Assembly: GCF_001044425.1 (NCBI RefSeq)
Contig: NZ_LFML01000150.1
Coordinates: forward strand, 1 to 64,000
Length of the DNA: 64,000 nucleotides
Direction of reading: 5' to 3'
Source: Streptomyces roseus
Lineage (GTDB): Bacteria; Actinomycetota; Actinomycetes; Streptomycetales; Streptomycetaceae
Shown here: piece by piece, positions 51,858 to 59,589 of the stretch
How the letters are laid out: each line of letters begins with the position of its first letter
Numbering within the stretch: the stretch's first letter is position 1
Position numbers and translations under genes: made by a program
The notes under the pieces: model-generated
Told to the model about the DNA's origin: nothing
Database searches by the model: none
What the model saw: only the letters and a program-made list of their open reading frames with translations

Positions 51858-52385
51858 GTGATACGTCCGGTTGTCCAACGCGGTCGGAGCGTGATCGAGG
51901 CCGATGCCCCGGCGGCCTTGCCCGGTATTTCCGCACCAGCCTGCCGGAACGCCGATCCGGCCCTGTTCTTCCCGGCGTACGGCGTGCCGTTGAGCCAAGC
52001 GCAGATCACGGCCGCCAAGGAGCTGTGCGCCGGCTGCCCGGTCCGCGCGGAGTGCCTGGCGATGGCCGTCCGCTCGGACGAGGGCGACGGCATCTGGGGC
52101 GGCACCACCCCGCTCGAGCGGCGCCGGATGAGGCTGCAGCTTGCGCGCATGCGGCAGGGGGCGGAGCTGGCCCGGGCCGTGGTGTCGGGGGAGGAGCCGC
52201 AGCTGCTCCAAGCCCAGCGGCCCGCCGTGGTGCACAGCCTGTTCCGTATGGGATGGAACGCCGAACGCATCGGCTGCGCTCTGGCGATGACGGCCGGTCA
52301 AGTGGAACAGGCCCGGGCCATGGCGGCCAGGGCCGAGGCGTTCCTCGCCCTCGTGGAGCGGCACCACCCCAAGGGCTGGAGCTGA
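51858..52385 (+). CDS. WhiB-family iron-sulfur transcription factor
   Basis: GTG start (VIRPVVQRGRSVIEADAP) 7 nt after GAGGGG; 175 residues. The four cluster-binding Cys are C29, C57, C60 and C66 (APACRNAD..., ELCAGCPVRAEC), and GIWGGTTPLERR (78-89) is the conserved turn before the basic DNA-contact region. Wbl proteins bind a 4Fe-4S cluster and sigma factor region 4 to control genes. The C-terminal 80 residues are longer than in many Wbl proteins: GAELARAVVSGEEPQLLQAQRPAVVHSLFRMGWNAERIGCALAMTAGQVEQARAMAARAEAFLALVERH, mostly helical and probably a second HTH-like part. Confidence 0.92.
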   Translation: MIRPVVQRGRSVIEADAPAALPGISAPACRNADPALFFPAYGVPLSQAQITAAKELCAGCPVRAECLAMAVRSDEGDGIWGGTTPLERRRMRLQLARMRQGAELARAVVSGEEPQLLQAQRPAVVHSLFRMGWNAERIGCALAMTAGQVEQARAMAARAEAFLALVERHHPKGWS

Positions 52386-52572
52386 CCGGGTCGGTCCCGG
52401 ACGGTCGTCACCGCTCTCCGCGGACGCGCTCCGTCGGAGGCGGCGGCCCGGGCCACCGGGCAGGGCCACCGGGCCGGGCAGCACCACCTCACCGGGGCCG
52501 GCCGGGAACCGAACGGCCCCTCGGACCGTGTCGCCGCACCCGACACGGGCCCCGGCGTGGAACCGTTTCCGC

Positions 52573-52809
52573 ATGACTGAAGGATCGGCACCTCACCTGT
52601 CCCCGGCACGGATCACCGTACTGGGCATCCAACCCGGCAATCCGCCCTTTCGCATCGTGGAGGTCGACGGGGAGTTCGTCGGCAGGGCGATGTCGATGAC
52701 GGACGTGCTGCTGATCGCCGCGGAGGCGGGAGTCCCGATCCACGACCTCGACGACCTGGACGTGGTGCGCTGGGTCGGCGGCGGCAAGTTCACCTGGACC
52801 CTGCATTAG
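52573..52809 (+). CDS. Conserved small hypothetical protein
   Basis: 78 residues, ATG start (MTEGSAPHLSPARITVLGIQPGNPPF). The sequence FRIVEVDGEFVGRAMSMTDVLLIAAEAGVPIHDLDDLDVVRWVGGGKFTWTLH has ordered beta-alpha-beta character and Streptomyces codon usage. No motif recognised. Lies 187 bp downstream of the WhiB-like gene in the same direction. Confidence 0.65.
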   Translation: MTEGSAPHLSPARITVLGIQPGNPPFRIVEVDGEFVGRAMSMTDVLLIAAEAGVPIHDLDDLDVVRWVGGGKFTWTLH

Positions 52810-53098
52810 GCCCGGCTGGTGGTGTCCACAAAGTCCCCCTGCCCCCCCGGCGTCCCGGCGCGGGACGGGCGCAGGGGCGGTGGAGCGAAGGGCGCGACTG
52901 ACCCAGGTGGCCGTCCGTCCGGCCACCCACGGATTCGGGACCGGCCGTCCCGCTGCCGTGACGATCCTGCGCTGCGCCCAGGGCCCTCGGGCACGGGCCC
53001 TGCGGCCCGGTGTTCGTCGCGCCTCGGGGTGGGCTCGGGATGCGGATCGCGGCTGATGTCGGGATGCTTGAGGCGCCAGCATTTTCAAGGAGGCCGTA
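52810..53098. other. Intergenic region, no gene supported
   Basis: About 290 bp. GC-rich, no convincing ORF with a ribosome site. The last 60 bp should contain the promoter and AAGGAGG ribosome site of the antitoxin-like gene. Confidence 0.5.
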
Positions 53099-53293
53099 AT
53101 GTCGATGCTCGACAAGCTCAAGGGCATGCTCAAGGGTCACGAGGACGTGGCCCGGCAAGGGGTCGACAAGGCCGGTGACGCGTTCGACGCGCGGACCGGC
53201 AACAAGTACCAGAGCCAGGTCGACACGGCCCAGCAGAAGATCAACGAGCAGCTGGGAACCGACAAGCCCCAGGACACCCCGCCGCAGCCCTGA
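53099..53293 (+). CDS. Rv0909/MT0933-like antitoxin-family protein
   Basis: 64 residues starting MSMLDKLKGMLKGHEDVARQGVDKAGDAFDARTGNKYQSQVDTAQQKINEQLG, ending in a Pro/Gln-rich tail. This helical, Lys/Gln-rich pattern is that of the MT0933-like antitoxin family (PF14013). A consensus AAGGAGG precedes the ATG. In mycobacteria such proteins pair with a ParE/RelE-type toxin, but here no toxin follows; Streptomyces often carry this antitoxin alone. Function unproven. Confidence 0.75.
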   Translation: MSMLDKLKGMLKGHEDVARQGVDKAGDAFDARTGNKYQSQVDTAQQKINEQLGTDKPQDTPPQP

Positions 53294-53419
53294 CCCTTGT
53301 AGGCACCATGGCGCGGCCGCAAGCCGCCCGAGCCGTAGGCCCGGCCCTCCCTGCCCGGAGCGCCGGGCCGTCTGCGTGCCTGCGTCGAGCTCGACGCGGA
53401 GCGGACCGGCGCCGCGGAA

Positions 53420-54193
53420 TCAGGAGGACCGGTCCACGCGGCCGCGCCCGCCGGCCAGGGCGCGGTCGAAGAGGGGGAGCAGGCGGTCCCAGTGGCGCTG
53501 CGCCGCGGCCGGGTCGAAGGCGTCTGTGTCGGACATGGTGAAGCCGTGGACGGTGCCGGGGTAGATCTCGACGGCGTGGACGACACCCGCCGCGTCCAGG
53601 GCCCGGCCCAGCTCGCCGATGCCCTCGGGCGACAAGTCGTTCTCGGCCAGGCCGAGATGGACCTCGGCGCCGAGCCCGGCGAGGAGGCGGTGCGGGCTGT
53701 CGGGCGCCTCGGTGACCAGGGGGCCGGGGTGGAATCCGGCCGCTGCGGCGACCTGTGCGGGATGGGCGGACGCCGTGCGCACCGCCAGGACGGCGCCCAT
53801 GCAGTACCCGACCACGCCGACCGGTCCGGCGCTGACCTCGGGCCGGGTGGTGAGGAACCTGAGGTACGCGTCGGCGTCGCTCAGGGCGCGTTCGGTCGTG
53901 TGCGCGCGGATCAGGGGCATCAACTCGGCGAAGACCGCGGGCCGCAACTCGGTCGTGATGTGCCCGGGAACTTCGGTCACCGGTGCCGGCCCGTGTCGGT
54001 AGTAGAGGTTGGGTACGAGCACGTAGTACCCGTGCCCGGCCAACTCCACGGCTTTTTGCTCAAGTTCGGGCCGCAGGCCGATGGCGTCCATGTACAGCAG
54101 CACCCCCGGGTGCTGCTCGCCGTCGTCGGGGAAGGCGGCGAAGGAGTCGGCCTGGCCGTCCGCGGTGGCAATCTGTAACGTCGTGGTGGGCAT
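53420..54193 (-). CDS. Dienelactone hydrolase-family protein
   Basis: 257 residues from ATG (MPTTTLQIATADG) with GGAGGAAG upstream. The alpha/beta fold has a Cys nucleophile in VGVVGYCMGAVLAV, the usual dienelactone hydrolase elbow, and His in YPGTVHGF; LGLAENDLSP holds the Asp region. Such enzymes open cyclic ester dienelactones in aromatic degradation or act as general esterases. Cytoplasmic. Divergent from the AraC regulator 95 bp away, which probably controls it. Confidence 0.9.
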   Translation of the reverse strand: MPTTTLQIATADGQADSFAAFPDDGEQHPGVLLYMDAIGLRPELEQKAVELAGHGYYVLVPNLYYRHGPAPVTEVPGHITTELRPAVFAELMPLIRAHTTERALSDADAYLRFLTTRPEVSAGPVGVVGYCMGAVLAVRTASAHPAQVAAAAGFHPGPLVTEAPDSPHRLLAGLGAEVHLGLAENDLSPEGIGELGRALDAAGVVHAVEIYPGTVHGFTMSDTDAFDPAAAQRHWDRLLPLFDRALAGGRGRVDRSS

Positions 54194-54288
54194 ACTGGAT
54201 CTTCCTCCCTGGGATGGGTGCCAGTAGATCACCGGGCGCGGCGTCGGAGCCAGCTCCCCGCCGCCGCGGGAGCGGGAGGGGCACGCAG

Positions 54289-55155
54289 GTGGGCGCGAGC
54301 GCAGGCACGGCCGGTCGGGGAGTCGAGACGACCCGGGTGGGTGGTCGGTGGCGGGTGACCCGGCCGTGGCCCGACCGGTTACGTCCGTACGTGCACAGCT
54401 ATGCCGGCTACTGGGATGCCGGGGCGACGCCCTTCCGCGTGCGGTTGGTTCCCACGGGCCGGGCGGTCGTGGTCATCAGCCTGGGGGAGCCGTTCGCCCA
54501 GGTGCGGCGCCTGGGGGAGTCGAGCCCGGACGCCCAGGTGACCGGTTCGCTCGTGGCGGGTCTGGAGGACGGACCCCGGCTGTGTGACCATCCGGGCGGC
54601 CAGGAGGCGATTCGGCTCGAACTGACCCCGCTGGGCGCCTACCGGCTGTTCGCCATGCCGATGAGCGAGTTGACCAACCGGGTGGTCGGGCTCGGCGACG
54701 TCCTCGGACCGCAGGCCGGAGTGCTGGCCGAGCGACTGGCGGCCACCGCCGACTGGGGAGCCCGCTTCGACCTCCTGGACCTCGCGCTGTGGGCCCGTAT
54801 CGAACGCGGCCCCGATGCCGCGCCCGAGGTGAGACACGCCTGGCGGCTGCTGGCCCGGGCCGGCGGAGCGATCCCGGTCGGCCGGTTGGCGGCCGAAGTG
54901 GGTTGGAGCCAGGGCTATTTGGTCCGCCGGTTCACCGAGCAGGTGGGCCTGACGCCCAAGACGTCCGCCCGGGTGCTGCGCTTCCACCGGGCCGTGCGGC
55001 TGCTGACGCGCGAGGGCTCGAACCTGACCGAGGTGACGGCCGCCTGCGGCTTCTACGACCAGGCGCACCTCAACCGTGAGTTCCGCGCCCTGGCCGAGAC
55101 GACACCGGGCCAGATGGCCGCCGCCCGCGTGACGGAGGGGGCGCTCGCCCTGTGA
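54289..55155 (+). CDS. AraC-family transcriptional regulator
   Basis: GTG start (VGASAGTAGRG) 8 nt after GAGGGG; 288 residues. N-terminal sensor domain (RPYVHSYAGYWDAGATPFRVRLVPTGRAVVVISLGEPFAQV) is cupin-like, as in DUF6597-type AraC regulators. C-terminal AraC HTH: PVGRLAAEVGWSQGYLVRRFTEQVGLTPKTSARVLRFHRAVRLLTR and LTEVTAACGFYDQAHLNREFRALAETTPGQM. Faces the dienelactone hydrolase gene; the short intergenic region probably contains shared control sites. Inducer unknown. Confidence 0.88.
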   Translation: MGASAGTAGRGVETTRVGGRWRVTRPWPDRLRPYVHSYAGYWDAGATPFRVRLVPTGRAVVVISLGEPFAQVRRLGESSPDAQVTGSLVAGLEDGPRLCDHPGGQEAIRLELTPLGAYRLFAMPMSELTNRVVGLGDVLGPQAGVLAERLAATADWGARFDLLDLALWARIERGPDAAPEVRHAWRLLARAGGAIPVGRLAAEVGWSQGYLVRRFTEQVGLTPKTSARVLRFHRAVRLLTREGSNLTEVTAACGFYDQAHLNREFRALAETTPGQMAAARVTEGALAL

Positions 55156-55399
55156 GGGCGAGGCGTTCGCTTCGTAGCGCGCCGGACGCGGGCGGAGCGG
55201 CGGCCGGATGATCCGACGGAAACGCGCCAGGTCAAATTTGTCCAAGCCAGGGCGGATGCGCCTCGCTACTGTCTCGGTTCGTAGTTGATCAGGACCCCGA
55301 GCCCCGGAAACGCCCCGCCGCACAGGAGACAGGTCTTCGTCCGGCGGCCGAGGACGGACCCGGGCAGTGGTGGACCCGGACCGGACTTGGGAGCACTCG

Positions 55400-55522
55400 A
55401 TGGAAGACCTGCTGCGCATCCTCGTGGCCGGCGCGCTCAGCGGAGGATTGATCGGTTTGGCGGGAGCCCTCGGCCGAAACCGCCGCAGGCGCCGCGAGAA
55501 CGGCGGCCCCGACCACCGCTGA
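55400..55522 (+). CDS. 40-residue membrane peptide
   Basis: ATG with GGGAG 6 nt upstream: MEDLLRILVAGALSGGLIGLAGALGRNRRRRRENGGPDHR. One Gly-rich transmembrane helix followed by a strongly basic tail, so the C-terminus faces the cytoplasm. A perfect hairpin terminator follows 8 bp after the stop, which supports a real transcript. Function unknown. Confidence 0.6.
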   Translation: MEDLLRILVAGALSGGLIGLAGALGRNRRRRRENGGPDHR

Positions 55523-55530
55523 CCAGGACG

Positions 55531-55567
55531 CGGATGTCGCCGACCACGGGGGAGTCGGCGACATCCG
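55531..55567. terminator. Hairpin terminator after the small membrane peptide
   Basis: A 14-bp perfect stem (CGGATGTCGCCGAC with 55554-55567) and a 9-nt loop. Confidence 0.75.
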
Positions 55568-55657
55568 GCGCCGCGGCCCGCACGGAGGTGCCCGGCGCCG
55601 CGGCGTCCGGGGCGGAACCGGCCTGCTGGGAGCGGCTGCGGTGACCGCCCTGCTGTT

Positions 55658-56302
55658 CTACGAGGGCCGGGAGCCTTCCGGGGCCGCGGCGAGCCATTCG
55701 GGGCGGTCGAGGAACGCGAGTACGGCCCGCTTCGCGGGGAGGTGGAACTCCGGCAGGTCGACTTCGGGCAGCGTGATCTCCCCCTGCCGGACGAAGCCGA
55801 TCCGGCCCAGCAGGGCGATCGCCTTCTCGTTGCGGGCGTCGGGCTCACCCACGGCGCGCCGAACGGCCGGGTCGCGGAAGGTGAAGCGGAGGAGGGAGCC
55901 GACGAGGATCCGGCTGAAGCCCGGACGGGGCCGCCCGGTGACCGGCGCGAGCATGAGGTGGACGCCGATGTCCCCTTCCCGCACCTCGTAGCACTCGCTG
56001 ACCCGGTCCTCCTGCGGCTGGTAGGTCTGGAAGAGCGCCACCGGCTCGTCGTCGAGCCGGACCAGGTACGCGTGATGGGTGTCCCGGCGGTCCACGTCCT
56101 CGTAGATCTCCCGCACCAACTCCCGGCTGCAGCCGTTCATGCCCCAGAATTCGGCGCGCTCCTCGGCGACCCAGGCGTGCAGGACGGCTGAATCGGCCTC
56201 GGGGTCGACCGGGGTGAAGCGGACGGTGCCGAAGTCTTCGACCGTCTCGGTGAAGACGTCGGCGCGCGGAGCGGTGGCGAGGGCGGTGGACTCGGGTCTC
56301 AT
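55658..56302 (-). CDS. Siderophore-type GNAT acetyltransferase under an iron box
   Basis: 214 residues starting MRPESTALATAPRADVF. The Acetyltransf_8/IucB-like pattern is clear: LHAWVAEERAEFWGMNGCSRELVREIYEDVDRRDTHHAYLVRLDDEPVALFQTYQPQEDRVSECYEVREGDIGVHLMLAPV..., and GEPDARNEKAIALLGRIGFVRQGEITLPE. Relatives acylate N-hydroxy-lysine or -ornithine in hydroxamate siderophore synthesis (for example MbtK, IucB, DesC-like proteins). A 17/19 match to the DmdR/IdeR iron box lies 66 bp upstream, so iron starvation should induce it. No other siderophore gene is in the window; it may serve a distant cluster. Confidence 0.88.
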   Translation of the reverse strand: MRPESTALATAPRADVFTETVEDFGTVRFTPVDPEADSAVLHAWVAEERAEFWGMNGCSRELVREIYEDVDRRDTHHAYLVRLDDEPVALFQTYQPQEDRVSECYEVREGDIGVHLMLAPVTGRPRPGFSRILVGSLLRFTFRDPAVRRAVGEPDARNEKAIALLGRIGFVRQGEITLPEVDLPEFHLPAKRAVLAFLDRPEWLAAAPEGSRPS

Positions 56303-56367
56303 GTGGCAGTCGGTTCCTTCGTGAGGGCGGGTCATGCCGTCGATGGGCACGAAAGACGGCAACCGAT

Positions 56368-56386
56368 TTAGGTTAGGCTGGCCTAA
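56368..56386. promoter_or_regulatory. Iron box (DmdR1/IdeR type)
   Basis: TTAGGTTAGGCTGGCCTAA, 17 of 19 matches to TTAGGTTAGGCTAACCTAA, between the acetyltransferase (minus) and phospholipase (plus) genes, nearer the former. Confidence 0.85.
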
Positions 56387-56705
56387 GTGTAGGCCTTGAT
56401 TGGCTCGATGTAGTACGGGACGGTGTCGCAAAAGGGGTGGCCGCTCGGGCGGCCCGGTCGTCACCTCGGTCACCGTCGCCCGGCCCCGCCGGCCCGCCTC
56501 CTCTCTACGTGAGGGACTGGCCGTCGCCCGAAACGGCCCCTCTGCGAGCGTCCACGGAGAACATGGCCGAACTCCTGCGGAATCCGACTGCCGTTCGTCT
56601 GGTGTATCCGCCGCCGTCACGTCAGGCTCCCTCTCCGGTAGTCCCGGCACGCTGTTCTGAGTGCGCTCCAGCACTCCTCGATCAAAAGCAGAGGTCACTC
56701 TCGCC
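56387..56705. other. Intergenic region upstream of the phospholipase C gene
   Basis: About 320 bp without a supported gene. It should contain the phospholipase promoter. I looked for PHO boxes because related phospholipases are phosphate-controlled: two GTCACC copies occur at 56460 and 56469, but their 9-bp spacing does not fit the 11-bp direct repeats of a PHO box. Confidence 0.5.
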
Positions 56706-58778
56706 ATGGCAGAACTGAACCGCCGCCGCTTCCTCCAGCTCACCGGCGGCGCCGCCGCCCTGACCCTGCTCAACGAGAGCATCGCGCGCGCCGCCGCCAT
56801 CCCCGCGCAGGGGACGACCGGGACGATCGCCGACGTCGAGCACGTCGTCGTCCTGATGCAGGAGAATCGTTCCTTCGATCACTACTTCGGTGCCCTCCGC
56901 GGCATCCGCGGCTTCGGCGACCCGCGCCCGGTGACCCTGCCCAGCGGCAAGTCCGTCTGGCACCAGACCGACAACGCCGGCAAGGAGACGCTGCCGTTCC
57001 GGCCGCCGTCCGACGACCTCGGCATGGAGTACCTCCAGGGCCTCAACCACGACTGGGCGGGCGGCCAGAGCGCCTTCAACAAGGGCAAGTACGACAACTG
57101 GGTGCCCGCCAAGACGCCGGCCACGATGGCCCACCTGACGCGCGAGGACATCCCGTTCCACTACGCGCTGGCCGACGCGTTCACCATCTGCGACGCCTAC
57201 CACTGTTCGTTCATCGGCTCGACCGACCCGAACCGCTACTACCTCTGGTCGGGCCACACCGGCAACGACGGCAAGGGCGGCGGCCCGGTCCTGAACAACG
57301 CCGAGGCCGGCTACGGCTGGACCACCTACCCCGAGCGCCTGGAGCAGGCCGGCATCTCCTGGAAGGTCTACCAGGACATCGGCAACGGCCTCGACGCCGC
57401 CGGCTCCTGGGGCTGGATCAACGATGCCTTCCGCGGCAACTACGGCGACAACTCGCTGCTCTACTTCAACAACTACCGCACTGCCCAGCCCGGCGACCCG
57501 CTGTACGAGAAGGCCCGCACCGGCACCGACGCCAGGACCGGCGAGGGCTACTTCGACAGGCTGCGCGCCGACGTCGCCGCCGGCACCCTGCCCCAGGTCT
57601 CCTGGATCGCGGCCCCCGAGGCGTTCAGCGAGCACTCCAACTGGCCCGCCAACTTCGGTGCCTGGTACATCGCGCAGGTGCTGGACGCGCTGACGTCCAA
57701 CCCCGACGTGTGGGCCCGTACCGCGCTGTTCATCACGTACGACGAGAACGACGGCTTCTTCGACCACGTCGTGCCGCCGTACGCCCCCGCCAACGCCAAC
57801 CAGGGCCTGTCGACCGTGTCCACCACGCTCGACGTGTTCCCCGGCGCGGCCGGGTACGTCGCCGGCCCCTACGGTCTGGGCCCGCGCGTCCCGATGCTCG
57901 TCGTCTCACCGTGGAGCACCGGCGGCTACTCCTGCTCCGAGACCTTCGACCACACCTCGGTCATCCGGTTCATGGAGAAGCGCTTCGGCGTGCGGGAGCC
58001 CAACATCTCGCCCTGGCGCCGCGCCGTCTGCGGCGACCTGACCTCCGCCTTCGACTTCGCCCGCAAGGACACCGGCACCGTCCGGCTGCCCGACACCGGC
58101 CCGTGGGAGCCGCAGGACCGCGAGCGCCACCCCAACTTCCTGGCCACCCCGCCGGCCGTGGGGACGATGCCGCGCCAGGAGAAGGGCCTGTGCAACACCC
58201 GTCCGCTGAAGTACGCCCCGTACGTGGACGGCGCAGCACTCACCGGCGAGGGCAAGTTCCGGCTGACGTTCAGCGGCGGCCCGGACCTGGGGGCGCAGTT
58301 CTACGTCACCTCCGGCAACCGGACCGACGCCCCCTGGACGTACACCACCGAGGCCGGCAAGTCGGTCTCGGACACCTGGAACACCGCCTACTCGACCGGT
58401 GCCACGGACCTGACCGTCCACGGCCCCAACGGCTTCCTGCGCGGCTTCCGCAACCCCGGCACCGCCCCCGGTCCCGAGGTCACCGCGCGCCACAACGCCG
58501 CCACGGGGAACCTGGACCTCACCCTCACCAACGCGGGCGCGTCGACCGCGACGCTCACGGTCACCAACGCCTACGGTGGCGGCCCGAAGCGCCTCACCGT
58601 CGCCAAGGGCGCCACCCTCACGTACAGCGTTCCGCTGCGGAGCACGCGACGCTGGTACGACGTGACGGTCACCGCGTCCGAGTTCCCCGACTTCGGCCGC
58701 CGCTTCGCCGGCAAGGTCGAGACCGGCGCGGCCGGCCTGTCGGACCCGGGCATCCTGACGGAGCAGGGCGGCTCCTGA
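56706..58778 (+). CDS. TAT-exported phosphocholine-specific phospholipase C
   Basis: 690 residues, ATG (MAELNRRRFLQLTGG). A twin-arginine signal NRRRFLQ (residues 5-11) leads to cleavage near ARA-AA. The phosphoesterase domain has VVVLMQENRSFDHYFGALRGIRGF (33-70) with the catalytic Glu/Asn/Arg region, HCSFIGSTDPNRYYLWSG, TYDENDGFFDHVVPPYAP and CSETFDHTSVIRFMEKRF. C-terminal beta domains (two DUF756-type repeats, from about residue 490: TFSGGPDLGAQFYVTSGNR and LTLTNAGASTATLTVTNAYG) complete the phosphocholine-specific type. It should cut phosphatidylcholine and sphingomyelin outside the cell, releasing phosphocholine. Typical length for the family. Confidence 0.93.
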   Translation: MAELNRRRFLQLTGGAAALTLLNESIARAAAIPAQGTTGTIADVEHVVVLMQENRSFDHYFGALRGIRGFGDPRPVTLPSGKSVWHQTDNAGKETLPFRPPSDDLGMEYLQGLNHDWAGGQSAFNKGKYDNWVPAKTPATMAHLTREDIPFHYALADAFTICDAYHCSFIGSTDPNRYYLWSGHTGNDGKGGGPVLNNAEAGYGWTTYPERLEQAGISWKVYQDIGNGLDAAGSWGWINDAFRGNYGDNSLLYFNNYRTAQPGDPLYEKARTGTDARTGEGYFDRLRADVAAGTLPQVSWIAAPEAFSEHSNWPANFGAWYIAQVLDALTSNPDVWARTALFITYDENDGFFDHVVPPYAPANANQGLSTVSTTLDVFPGAAGYVAGPYGLGPRVPMLVVSPWSTGGYSCSETFDHTSVIRFMEKRFGVREPNISPWRRAVCGDLTSAFDFARKDTGTVRLPDTGPWEPQDRERHPNFLATPPAVGTMPRQEKGLCNTRPLKYAPYVDGAALTGEGKFRLTFSGGPDLGAQFYVTSGNRTDAPWTYTTEAGKSVSDTWNTAYSTGATDLTVHGPNGFLRGFRNPGTAPGPEVTARHNAATGNLDLTLTNAGASTATLTVTNAYGGGPKRLTVAKGATLTYSVPLRSTRRWYDVTVTASEFPDFGRRFAGKVETGAAGLSDPGILTEQGGS

Positions 58779-58796
58779 CCGCCCGGTCCCGACGAG

Positions 58797-58832
58797 GGCC
58801 CGGCTCCGCGTAACCCTCCGCGGAACCGGGCC
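58797..58832. terminator. Bidirectional hairpin between phospholipase and MazG-like genes
   Basis: GGCCCGGCTCCGCG (58797-58810) pairs with 58819-58832 with one mismatch and an 8-nt loop; both flanking genes converge here. Confidence 0.7.
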
Positions 58833-58846
58833 GCTCGCGGCACGGC

Positions 58847-59179
58847 TCATGCCCTGCGGGCGGCCAGGGCACGGGCTGCGGTCTTCTCCAGGTGCGCGCC
58901 GAACATCGCGGCCGGGTCCTCGACGCCGAGCCGGTGCAGGGCGACCATCGCCGTGACCAGTACGTCGCACACCTCCGCCTCCACGTCCCGCCACGAATGG
59001 GACAGGCCCTTGCGGGGGTTCGTGCCGGTGGCCCCGATCACGGCCTGGGCGGCCTCGCCGAACTCCTCCCCGATCTTGAGCACTTGGAGGATCCGGCGCT
59101 GCTCCGCGGGGACATGGGCGGTGGCCTCGTCGAAGAAGGCGGCGAGCTCCCCGGTGATGGCCCAGGCGTTCTTCTCCAC
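58847..59179 (-). CDS. MazG-like nucleotide pyrophosphohydrolase
   Basis: 110 residues, ATG with AAGGGG 4 nt upstream. The all-alpha NTP-PPase pattern is visible: LKIGEEFGEAAQAVIG (EExxE-type metal site), DVEAEVCDVLVTAMVALHRLG (ExxD). Members hydrolyse (d)NTPs to monophosphates and clear damaged nucleotides. Single short domain, as in MazG-like family proteins rather than two-domain MazG. Cytoplasmic. The hexamer repeat array lies just upstream of it on this strand. Confidence 0.85.
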   Translation of the reverse strand: MEKNAWAITGELAAFFDEATAHVPAEQRRILQVLKIGEEFGEAAQAVIGATGTNPRKGLSHSWRDVEAEVCDVLVTAMVALHRLGVEDPAAMFGAHLEKTAARALAARRA

Positions 59180-59225
59180 GATGGTTCCCCTTCGTCCGGC
59201 CGAGGTCCGTCCTCGGCCACATGAA

Positions 59226-59297
59226 CAGCCGCAGTCGCAGCCGCAGCCGCGGTCGTACTCGTACTCGTACTCGTACTCGTACTCGTACTCGTGCGCG
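59226..59297. repeat. Hexanucleotide repeat array
   Basis: Twelve 6-bp units ending in CG: four of the CAGCCG/CAGTCG type, CGGTCG, then six perfect TACTCG units and TGCGCG (perfect TCGTAC phase at 59253-59292). A simple-sequence tract upstream of the MazG-like gene. The plus strand would encode an RS/RT dipeptide repeat but lacks a ribosome site. Confidence 0.75.
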
Positions 59298-59589
59298 TCA
59301 CGTCGTGGCCTCCGGGCGGGGCGTGGTGAGGAAGCGGCCGGCCACGGGGAGGGGCGGAGCGGGACGGGCCCGGCGATCCTCTCAAGGAGCGCGCCGTCCG
59401 GCCACCGGCAACGGCCGACTTCAGCCGGGGGGATGAACCGGGTCGCCCGCGCGCGTGATCCGGCGCCGTTTCACTGCGGCGGGGGATGCGTGGCCTGCGC
59501 TGGGGGGGGGTGGCCACGAAGTTGGGTACCCTCTCGGTTGGCTTCGGGGCTTTGGCGGGCTGAACTGCCGTGACAGGGGATGGATTTTC
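59298..59589. other. Intergenic region upstream of the third kinase
   Basis: About 290 bp, GC-rich apart from the last 80 bp. No gene supported. A GGGGGGGGG run at about 59504-59512 and TTGGGTACCCTCTCGGTTGG nearby may be part of the kinase promoter region. Confidence 0.45.

Noticed and set aside
56460..56474. Possible PHO box before the phospholipase C gene.
   Set aside because: Only two GTCACC copies at 9-bp spacing; PHO boxes need 11-bp repeats with a GTTCACC-like core.
59221..59436. A plus-strand ORF encoding an Arg-Ser/Arg-Thr repeat.
   Set aside because: It is produced by the hexamer array, has no ribosome site, and the rest is Arg/Gly-rich noise.
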